This document shows positions 1-10,500 of a DNA stretch of 64,000 nucleotides, in pieces. This DNA comes from Aeromonas tecta (GTDB lineage: Bacteria > Pseudomonadota > Gammaproteobacteria > Enterobacterales > Aeromonadaceae). The DNA lies in contig NZ_CDCA01000050.1 in the NCBI RefSeq assembly GCF_000820185.1, positions 24,869 through 88,868 on the forward strand. The letters run 5' to 3'. Every line of letters starts with the position of its first letter. The stretch's first letter is position 1. The notes beneath the pieces were generated by a model. It worked only from the letters and a program-made list of their open reading frames with translations. It was not told the DNA's origin and did no database searches. Made by a program: the position numbers and the translations under genes.

Positions 1-807
1 GTACTCGGGGTGCTGGGCCTTGAGCATGGGGGTCTTGGAGAGGGCATGTACCCAGTCGGAGAAGCCAATCTCGTCGTAGTACTCTTCCATCTGTTCGACG
101 CGGGTGCCCTTGTCCCAGGGGAATTTCACCGCCTTGGTGGGGCCGTTGAAGTAGTACTCCACATGGCACTGACCGCACACCTGGGATTGTTGATCGAAGC
201 GGCCCTGCTCCTTGAACGGCTTGCCGATGGCGGTCATGGCGCGGTCCGCATAGGGGCGGGAGAGATGCAGGGCAGGCTTGCCCTCCTTGAACTCTTTCGA
301 GGCGGTGTCATGGCAGTCGGCGCAGCCGATGGTGTTGACTATCTCGGGGCCACCCTTGGCCCACATCCCCTTGAAGTAGCCGTCCTCGCCCCGTTCATCG
401 ATGACCCGGGCAACGTCCGGCCCCTTGCAGCTCCAGCAGGCCATGGGCAGGGGACCATCCTCTGCGGTCTTGGGGGCGCCGGTACGCAGGCTCTCGCGCA
501 CGTCGGTCAGGGCGTAGAAGTGGCCGCGCGGCTTGTTGTAATCTTTGGAGAAGGGGTAGCCCGCCCAGAGCACCACCATCTGCGGATCTTCTGCCAGGGC
601 GTCGGTGCGCTCCTTGCTCTCGCTGGTCGATTCCCAGCTACTAAATTGGTCGGCATGATCCTTGGCGAACAGATCGTTGCGCGCCTCGACCTTGTGGCTG
701 GCTTGGGCCTCATCGGCCTGTGCCCAGCCGCCGATGCTCAGCAGGCTGGTCAGCAGCAGGGCGCTGAGGCCCGGCCTGAATAGTTTGTTGCGTGAACCCA
801 CGGTCAT
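1..807 (-). CDS. nrfA: Cytochrome c552 nitrite reductase NrfA, 5' part, cut by window edge
   Basis: Periplasmic pentaheme enzyme that reduces nitrite to ammonium with six electrons. The 269 visible residues begin with a Sec-type signal peptide (hydrophobic stretch about 11-27, AQA near 30). They carry three of the five heme sites: CWSCK at 124-128, the lysine-ligated catalytic heme peculiar to NrfA, then CADCH at 162-166 and CGQCH at 211-215, the last followed by VEYYF, which holds the active-site tyrosine. The collinear match to E. coli NrfA is strong up to the last residues seen (KAQHPEY). The ATG at 807 has GGGGAG just upstream. The remaining two heme sites and any nrfBCD partners lie outside the window. 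The gene runs divergently from the giant adhesin gene. Confidence 0.96.
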   Translation of the reverse strand, partial: MTVGSRNKLFRPGLSALLLTSLLSIGGWAQADEAQASHKVEARNDLFAKDHADQFSSWESTSESKERTDALAEDPQMVVLWAGYPFSKDYNKPRGHFYALTDVRESLRTGAPKTAEDGPLPMACWSCKGPDVARVIDERGEDGYFKGMWAKGGPEIVNTIGCADCHDTASKEFKEGKPALHLSRPYADRAMTAIGKPFKEQGRFDQQSQVCGQCHVEYYFNGPTKAVKFPWDKGTRVEQMEEYYDEIGFSDWVHALSKTPMLKAQHPEY

Positions 808-1536
808 CACTCCCCAGATAATGTCATTGCCAGACCTGACCGTTCCATCTTGCTGTGTGGACATCTGTGCTCATCGTCGATGGGCATGGCAGGTCGATTA
901 ATTGTTATAAATGCATAAACCATGCTTTTTATACGGTTGCTCGAGGGGATAATACCAAATGGGTAAAATGGATAATGATTAATCCCCGGCGCACTTGCGC
1001 TAGATCAATTGGCCATGCCGTCAAATGCCAGAAATGGGATCCAGGTTGAATTCTTTAGCGATGCTGGGGTGTTAGTACACATAGCCAGGTTGATGCCATG
1101 GTGATGGCGGCCTGGGAGGGGACCAGTGTCAGATGGCCGAGGCGAGGGGGTGATAACGACGTCGACATACCCTTGCCGGAATCAAGTTTGAATTTTAATT
1201 CATTATTTGTGCTGTTCAGAGGTGGCAGGGCCACCCTGTTGAAATAATGGAATGCTACCTTTGCTTGGCATTGATGTCAGGAGTTGTCGTATAAATGGGT
1301 GCCAAGAGGGGCATATTCAGCCCTGATAAACAGCAAATGAAGTTATCTACGGTACTTTTGGCGAAATGACATCGTTTTACTGAATTAAATAGGATGTTTT
1401 GCCGTATTTCCTTTCGATATTTTCGAAAATGTCGAAGGGATCTATTGTGGCTGAGGCGGTAAAATAGTCGCCTATCACGGCGGTCACCCTTTGCTCCAGT
1501 CTTCTGGGTGGCCTGTGTTTATGCGTTGGAGGATGT
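808..1536. other. Divergent intergenic region between nrfA and the adhesin gene
   Basis: About 730 bp without a convincing gene. It must hold the nrfA promoter (minus) and the adhesin promoter (plus). Besides the FNR-like site it has a short hairpin, GGTGGC-AGG-GCCACC near 1221-1235, with no T-run. No c-di-GMP riboswitch pattern was recognised. A Shine-Dalgarno sequence, TTGGAGGA, sits directly before the adhesin ATG. Confidence 0.6.
995..1008 (-). promoter_or_regulatory. Candidate FNR site upstream of nrfA
   Basis: TTGCGCTAGATCAA resembles the FNR consensus TTGAT-N4-ATCAA, with one perfect half (ATCAA) and one degenerate half (TTGCG). It lies about 190 bp upstream of the nrfA start, and nrf operons are classically FNR-activated under anoxia. 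A start site about 41 bp downstream on the minus strand would fall near position 960. The half-site mismatch keeps this tentative. Confidence 0.45.
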
Positions 1537-4500
1537 ATGGCTGAGTTGCGAATCGAGAAACCGACCCTTATCACTCAATTGGAAGGAACAGTGTTTGTCA
1601 TGGATGCCGAAGGCTCCTTGCGCCGCGCCGCGGTGGGCATGCAGCTGCAATCTGGCGAGCGCCTGCTCGCCGAATCCAACGGGCGATTCGAACTGGCCGA
1701 CTCGACCGATGAGACCCATGATCCGAACCAGATAATGCTGGCACAGGCAGATCAGGGCGATGCGCTTGATCCCGAGCTGGCCAGCCTGCAAGAGGCCATC
1801 CGTCAGGGCGCCGACCCGACGGCCTTGTTTGAAGAGACCGCGGCCGGTAATGACGCCGCCGGTACCGCGGGCGGTGTGGTCGGCTCCAGTGCCGGCGGCT
1901 TCGTGGTGGTGGATCTCAACAACGACTTCACCGTGGTGGAGGCCGGCTTTGATACCGACCACCAGACACTCCCCCAGGGCAATGAAGATCCCTATGTGGA
2001 AGATCAGGATCAAGTCGCCGAGATCACCATCACCGAGCCCCAGACCCTCGACAACATCATCAACGCCGACGAGGCGACCGGCGTCATCATCCGCGGGACG
2101 GTAGAAGACGTCGAAGTGGGCCAGACGGTGACCGTGACCCTGACGGATCAGAATGGCAACAGTCTGACCATGACCACAGTGGTGCTGCCCGGCTTCGTCT
2201 GGGAGGCGAACTTTGGCGATGTCACCGGCAAGCTGGTGGATGGCCCCTTGACCATTCAGGCCGATACTCAGGACGCCGCCGGCAACCGGGCCAGCGACAT
2301 TGGCGAGACCCTGCTCGACACCATCACCACCATCACGCTCGACTTGGCCGATGAGAGCGACACCGGCGCCAGCCAGGTGGATGACCTGACCCGCGACACC
2401 ACGCCGCTGCTGCAAGGCAAGGGAGAGCCCGGTGCCACCGTGACCCTGAGCCTGGGTGGCGCCGTGCTGGCGGTGCTCACCGTCGATGGCAATGGCAACT
2501 GGCAATACCAGATCCCGAGCGACATGGCAGACGGGGCCTATGATTTTCGGGTCGACTCGGTGGACATCGCCGGCAACCGTGCCAGCGACACCCTGACCGT
2601 CACCGTCGATACAAAGGCCAGCATTGACATCGACGATCTCGATACCAACAAGGTTCTGGGTCATGACAATGTCACCCTGAGCGGCACCACTACCCAGGTG
2701 GAAGCGGGCCAGAGCGTCACCATCACCCTCATCGGTCAGAATGGCCAGACCCTCTACAGCGGCACGGCCCTGGTGGGCAGCGATGGTCGCTGGCAGCTCA
2801 GTGGCCTGGATCTCTCCACCCTCTCGGGCCCCTATGAGGTGCGTGCCGAGGTGACCGATCTCGCGGGTAACCGGGTGATCGACGGGGCCCCCCTCATCGG
2901 CCAGAGCGATGTGCTGACCCTGTCTGAAGCGGATCTGGCCAAGGGCCCGGTCAGTGCGACTGGCTCCCTGCATACCGGCGCCGGACTGGATGGCAACCTG
3001 CAGGTGAGCTTCGCCGCCGATCAGAGTGCCCTCGAGCAGCTCGGCCTCAGCAGCCACGGCTCGGCGCTCAGCTATCAGATAAATGGCCAGACCCTCACCG
3101 CCAGTGCCGGCGGCATCACCGTCTTCACCCTGACGCTCTCCAATGACGGCAGTTATCAGATCGTCTGGAACCAGAGCCTGGATCACGGCCAGGACAACCT
3201 GAATCTGCCGTTCTCCCTGGAGTATCGCGACAGCGACGGGGATCTGGTTCACGCCAATCTCAACGTCAACCTGGTGGACAGCACGCCCCCTGACTTCACT
3301 CTCTCACCCATCACCCTCACCGAGGATGCGTTCACAAATCAAGGGGTCGTGGTGGGCCAGAGCCACTTCGTGGTGGGCCACCAGTCCGATCCCTTGCTGG
3401 CGGACTCTGTCGCCTTCGCAGATCAGGCCAATACCCTGGCCCGTCTCAACGGCAGTGGGCTTAGCAGCGACGGTCATGTGCTGAGCTTCGAATTCAGCGG
3501 CGATCGCCTGCTCACCGGTTATTACATCGATGATCAGGGCAATCGCGTCGAGGTGATCAAGGCCGAGCTCAATGCCAGCCAGGCCGGCAGCGATATCAAC
3601 GGCACCGTCACCGTCACCCTCAATGGGCCGCTGGATCATCAGGGCAATGATGAACTCTCGCTGGGGCTCTCCGTGTCGGCCAAGGAGATCGACGGCGATG
3701 AGACCCGCGCCGATCTGGTGGTCTCCATCAACGACGGTGTGGATCCCAACCTTGGCATCGACAGCGGCATCAGCCTGCAGGAAGGGGGCGCCAGCCAGTC
3801 TCTGGATGGCCAGCTGCCGGTCAATGTGGGCAGCGATCGCCTGGTGTCCCTCAATTTCGAGGCGAGCCAACCCGGCCTCGAGGGCCTGACCAGTGGCGGT
3901 AAAGCCACTACTTATCAGGTCAACGGCAATCAGATCACACTGCTAGATGCCGGTGGCAAGGTCATTTTGACTGTCACTTTGGATCTCGACGGTAAATACC
4001 ACCTGCAACTGGACGGCGTGCTGGATCAGCCGCTCACCAGCAACAGCGTCAACCTGGGGCTGCAGGTACAGGGCACCGATTTTGACGGGGATCAGAGCAA
4101 CCTCGGTACCCTCAATATCGCCATCACCGACGGTGCCTTGCCAAGCGTGGATGCGGTCACGCTGGATCTGGTGGAAGACAGCGACTGGAGCGCAGGGCAA
4201 AGCCTCTCCGGGGATCTCAATATCACCGTGGGCAGCGACCCTCTTGCCAACATCAGCTTCGATGCCAATCAGCCCGGCCTGCAAGGTCTCACCAGCGGCG
4301 GCCAGCCGGTAGTTATCAGCGTCAGCGGCAACAGCATCAGCGGCACCGTCAACGGGCAGAATATTTTCACCCTGACCCTGGATCAGCAGGGCCACTACGT
4401 CTTTACCCTCAACCAGCCGCTGGATCAGGGCAGTGCCGACAACCTGCTCAAGGCGGGCTTCACCCTGACCGACAGCGATGGTGACAAAGTCTCTTCTTCC

Positions 4501-7500
4501 CTGAGCGTCGCCATCGGTGATGGGGCCAATCCGGTGATCAGCGCCGTGACCGGTACCGAGATGACCGAGGCCAACCAAGGGGCGAAGGATGTGGTTAGCC
4601 ACATGAGCTTCACCGTGAGCCATGGCTCCGATGCCCTCGAGCAGAGTAGTCTCAAGTTTGATATTGCGGCCATCCAGCAGAGCCTGGACGGCAAATACAG
4701 CAGTCACGGCAGCCCGGTGACCTTCACCCTGGATGCCAACGGCGAACTGGTGGGCACCACGGCCGACGGCCGTGAGGTGCTGCGCGCCGAGCTGGAATTG
4801 GTCGACAACAACGGTAACTGGAGCGTCACCGCTAAGGTGACCTTGAGCGGTGAGCTGGATCATCAGGGCAACGAGTCTCTGGACCTGCCGCTGACCGTGA
4901 CCCTGACCGACAAGGACGGGGACAGCGTCTCCACCGACCTGCCGCTGGTCATCAAGGATGGCAATGCGCCCGGCTTTGTGGCGGGCAGCGGGGTGAGCCT
5001 GGATGAGGGGGATCTCAACGGCGGCAACACCCTGACCGGCACAGGCCATTTCGAAGTCAATGCGGGCTCGGATCGGGTGAGCGAGGTGTCGTTCGCCGAC
5101 ATAAGTCAGCAGCCCAAGCTGACCGCCCTGGGCCAGAGCGTTATCTATGAGCTGGTCGACGGGGATCCCAGCATCCCGGGCAACCAGATCCTCAAGGGCT
5201 ACGTGATGGTCGACGGCCAGCGCGTCGAGGTCTTGGAAGTCGAGATCAGTGGCAGCCTGGATAATGCCGCCAGCAACGGTTTCGACTACAAGGTGACCCT
5301 GTATGAAGGGGTGCACCAGGAGAACGGCAGCACCAGCACGGATCTGCCGTTCCAAATCAATGTGATCGATAGCGACAAGGGGGCCGGCAACAACGACAGC
5401 ACCGGCGGCACCCTCAACGTCAGCATCGGCGAGGGGAACAACCCGACCATTTCCCTGACTGGCGTGACCTTGAACGAAGGGCGCTTCGACGGCGCCGGCA
5501 GCAGCCAGACCGCCGATGATCAGCAGGCCACAGGAAAACTCACCATCAAGGCGGATTCCGATCCCGTGGTGGATGTGCGGCTGACCCTCGCAGGCAAGGT
5601 ATTGGATGCGAGCGGCAACCCCATCACCCACAACGGTGAAACGCTCACCTGGAAAGAGGTGCCGGGCAGCAACGGCCACATCTTCCAGGCCATGACCGCG
5701 AGCGGCACCCTGGTGCTGACGGTCACCCTGCCGAGCGTGCCGGGTCGCATAGAGGCGCACACAGATGCGACTCTGGATTATCAGGTGACGGTGCACACCA
5801 ACCTGGATCATGGGGCGGATAACAATCTCAACCTGACCCTGCCGGTGCAGGTAACCGACAGCGACGGCTCTGTGATCAACGGTAATACCAACGTGGTGAT
5901 CAAAGATGCCGCCGATCCGCTGATCTCGAACATCGAGTCCGTGCGGGTCGAAGAGGCGGATCTGGATGCGAGCAATACCCAGCACCCCGGCACCACCCCG
6001 ACCGAAAATGGGGAGGCGGCAGGTGGCAAGGTGACCATCAGTGCCGGCTCGGACCGGGTTGCTTCTCTTGAACTCGATGTGGCGGCCTTCAACCAGGCGA
6101 ACCACCTCACCTCAGGTGGCAAAGAGGTGACCCTGGCCGCCCACAGCAATCCGGGCTGGTATCTGGCGAGCACGGCGGATGGCAAGCCGGTGTTCTGGAT
6201 CCACCTCGACGTCAACGGCAGCTACAGCTTCCATTTGGTAGGCCAGCTCGATCACGGTGCCCAGGGCAAGGATGAGCTCGGCATCGAGATACCCCTGTAC
6301 GTGACAGACCACGACGGGGACCGCAGCCCCAATGTGACGGTCGAAGTGCATGTGCAGGATGACATGCCGATTGGTACCAGCCTGGCCCATACCCTGAACG
6401 AGACCGGCAGCAGCGTGAACGGCGATCTGCTGCCCCCCGCCAACGAGGGGGCCGATGGCGCCAGAGTCGTCTCGGTCACCGTCAATGGTCAGGTTCATGC
6501 TTTCAACGGCAGCTTGACCCTGGACGTGATGAGCCCGGATGGCAAGCAGGTGATGGGCTCCCTGACCATAGGTGAGGACGGCAACTACAGCTTTACCCCG
6601 AGGCCCGGCTTCGATCACGATGCCGCCAGCCTGAGCCAGGTCATCACCGCCCAGATTGTGGACGGTGACGGCGACACCGCCGAGAGCACCCTGACCCTCA
6701 ATATGGAAGACGAGGCGGTGCGCTTCACCGTGAATGCCGCGACCGGACAGGAAGATCAGGGGGCGCAGGATCCGAGCCAGGGCATTCCCATCAACATGCA
6801 GCTCGATATCGGTGACTTTGACCGGGGCGAGCATGTGGATCAACTGCTGATCCAGGCGCCTGCCAATGCTCATGGCACCTTCTACTACAACGGGGTGGCG
6901 CTCACCACCACGGCCGATGGCAAGTGGTTCATCGTGCCACCGGCTGCCATGGTGACCAGCGACAACGTTCACTACAGCACATCGGGTCTTACCTTCGTAC
7001 CGGCAGATGACTGGTCGAGCTGGAGCAACAACAAGCAGCCGCTGCACTTCCAGGTGCAGGTCGACGTCGGGGTGACCGAAGGGACGCCACCGCCACCGGT
7101 GACTGGGGATCTCGCCATCACGGTGCAAGGCATCGCCGACAAGCCGGAATGGGATTCCAGCACCGCCAAGCACTACAGCATCAATGAGGATGGCAACGGT
7201 GTTGCCCTGAATGTGCAGGCCAACCTCACGGATCTCGATGGCTCCGAGACCCTGAGCTATCAGATCAAGTGGGCATCCGGCCAGGGCAGCCTGACCCTGA
7301 ACGGCCAAGAGCTCAAACCCGATGCCAACGGCGTCTATACCGTCTCTGCCGGTGACATCAACAAGATCACAGTGGTGCCTGGCAAGGACTACAGCGGCGA
7401 CATCAAGCTCTCCATCACCCCGGTCAGTACCGAGAAGACACCTGTGGTGAGCGGCCAGGACAAGGCGCTTGGCGACAGCATAGAGCTGGTGATCAACGTC

Positions 7501-10500
7501 AACCCGCAGGCGGATGATGCCAAGCTGACGGTGCGCGAGATCCAGAGCAAGGAAGACACCCTGATGAATCTGGGCAGCAAGATAGTGCTTGCCCATCTGG
7601 GAGACACTGCGGACGGCTCGGAGCAGATGTTTGTGCGCATCAGCGGCCTGCCCGCCGGCGCCACCCTGCTGCTCGGCGGTGTGGCGGTTGTCATGGATGC
7701 GAACGGTTATTACGAGGTGCCCTACGATCGCATCAATGAGCTGCAGATGCAGCCGCCCAAAAACAGCAACGTGGACTTCGATCTCACCATCAAGGGGGTT
7801 GTGAAAGATACGGCCACCCTGACCGATGCCAATGGTCAGACCCATACCGTGGTCAACGAGAAGGAGACCGGCTCCCAGAATCTGCACGTGGACATGGTCG
7901 GGGTGGTGGATGAGCCGCACTTCAACCTGGACAGCACGGGCTGGACGCCGGAAGGCAATGGCTACAGCATCACCATCGCGGAAGATGGCCGTGCACCGCT
8001 CGATTTCAGACTGGAGTCGGGGGAGAAGGTCGATACTCCGCTCGATAACTCCGAAACCCTCAACCTGGTGCTGGAAGGCTTGCCGGAAGGGGCCAAGGTG
8101 TTCGATGGCAATGGCAACGAGCTGACCCTGACCTTCGCCGGCCTGGATGCCAACGGCAAGCCCATCTATCAGGTCAATGTGTCGGATCTGGGCAACCTGC
8201 AGATCCAGCCGCCGCCCAACAGCACTGCCGATATTCACCTCGTCGGTCACGTGGTGGTGACCGAGAACGACGGGGATCACAAGAGCTTCGATGTGCCGCT
8301 CACCATCAAGGTGGAACCCGCCATCGACGCCGGCGACTACGCCAAGACCAGTAATGGCCTGGAAGACGAATTTGTGACGCTGAACTGGCATCCCGACTTG
8401 AGCGACAGCGCCGAGAAGGTGACCCACCTCAGTCTCTCCGGCATCGAGCCTGGCTACGAGATCTGGGTCAAGGATGCCAACGGTACTCACCAGCTCACGC
8501 TGGGGAGCGATGGCAGCGTCACCCTGAGCGATGCGGATCTGCAGAGTCTGCTCAGTGGCGGCCAACTGCTGGTGCGGGCCCCGGAGGACAGCGACAAAGA
8601 CACCAATATCCAGAGCCATGTGACCGTGACTCAGCATGACGTGGACTCCAGCGTCGTCGTCGACAAGGTCATCAACGGCAATCTGCACGTGGATATCCAG
8701 GCCGTGGTGGAACCCGATGGCAATCTGGTACAGACCGGCGGGGCACTGGAGAGCCCGGACGGGCACGATATCCCGCTGGATGGAGTCTTCGTGTTCCAGG
8801 ATCTGGACCCCAGCAGCGTCGAGACCATCGACTACCTGGTCATCAGCGATCTGCCGCCCGGCTTCGTGGTGATCGGGGGGATCAACGATGGCTACGGCAA
8901 CTGGACCGTGCCTCACGATGCCCTGGGCAGTTATGCCTTGCGCTCGCCTGATGGCTTCACCGGCACGGTGACCTTCAAGGTGAGTGCCCAGGTGCATGAT
9001 CTCAGCGACGACGGGGATGTGAGTGCCAGCGTGCGCAAGGACTTGAATGCCAGCGCCGACTTCCATGCCGCGACCAATTCCGGTCAGGTGGCCGCCACGG
9101 TTGATCTGGATAACAGCCAGCCCATCACCGGAGTGGAGGATCACAGTGTCAACTTCGGTACTCAGCTCAAGAGCATGATCACCCTGGGCACGGCGGATAT
9201 CGGCGATGACGAGCTCAGCATCGTCCTCACCGGCCTGCCCCCCGGCGTCAGCGTGCAGGGGCTGACCTATGACTTCGTCAACGGCGAGTACCTGATCAAA
9301 CTGCCCAATGGGCTGAGCGATCTCGACAACCTGACCCTGACCCTGCCGGAAGACTATGCCGGCGACGATCTCAGCCTGCATGTGCGGCTGGTCAATACCG
9401 ATACCGTGAGCGGTGACACCAAGACGGCGGATCAGGACATCCGCCTCTCCATCACCCCGGAGGTTGACGTCAATGGCGGCGCCGACGGCATGCCGAGCCT
9501 GCAGTTGGAAGTGAAAGATGTGAACGGTGATGGCCAACCGGACAACCTGGAAGACACCGAGATCCACCTCGATCTCTCGGTCAAGCTGGCGGACATCAGC
9601 CCCTCTGTGGCCAATGGCGGCCTCGAGACGGTGGAGCGGGTAACCGTGACCGTCGATGCCAAGTACGGTCACTTCCTCGATGCCAATGGCAATCCCGTCC
9701 AGTCCCTGGTGGTGGATGCCAATGGCCTCAAGGATCTGGTGTTTATTCCCAAGGAGCACTACAGCGGTCAGGTGCCGCTCGATGTGACCGTGGATATCCT
9801 GGATACCGCCACCACGGGTACAGATCGCGGCAGCTGGAGCGGCCAGGTGGGCTTCGAGGTCAAACCGGTCAACGATCCGGCCAAGATCATCGTGCACGAT
9901 GTGAAGGGTGACGAGGATGGCCGCGTCAATCTGGGGGGCTTCGGCGCCGAGCTTGTCGACACCGACGGCTCCGAAAAAATAGTGGGGCTGCAGATCACTG
10001 GGGTGCCGGATGGCTTCACCCTCTCTGCCCCTGCGGTCAACAACGGCAACGGCGTCTGGCAGATCCCCGTGGGGACCGATTTCTCCACCCTGACTCTGAT
10101 CCCGCCGGCGGATTTCAGCGGCAGCGTGGATCTGACCCTGACCGCTTACACCCTGGACAATGGTCTGAGCGTACCGCTCGGCACCAGTGGCAACTTCACC
10201 GTCACCGTCAACCCGGTGGGGGATGTGATCATCGCCGACATCATGGACAAAACGAGCGGCACCGAGGGGGATGTGATCACCCTGAACCTGGGGCTGGAGA
10301 CCCGGGATACCCAGGCCACCGGCGGCAGCGCCGGCAACGTCCATGAGAATGGCCCCGAGCAGGTGCGCGTCACCATCGAAGGGGTCCCCGATGGCGCGCA
10401 AATCCGTCTGCCAAACGGGGTCAATGGCACTGTGGTGGATCTTGGCAACGGTCGCTGGCAGGTCACCACGGATGGCACCAAGCTGGGTGCCATCGAACTG

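Noticed and set aside
10..783. Plus-strand frame of 257 codons opposite nrfA
   Set aside because: The minus strand encodes unmistakable NrfA with its heme motifs; this frame is only its shadow.
957..969. NarL/NarP site TACCAAATGGGTA near nrfA
   Set aside because: Palindromic, but only 13 bp; the 7-2-7 arrangement of NarL heptamers is not met.
1180..1330. c-di-GMP riboswitch upstream of the adhesin
   Set aside because: Looked for because adhesins are often so controlled; the conserved GEMM core motifs are not present.
1377..1574. Minus-strand frame of 65 codons over the adhesin start
   Set aside because: It crosses the adhesin ribosome site and start, with no recognisable product.
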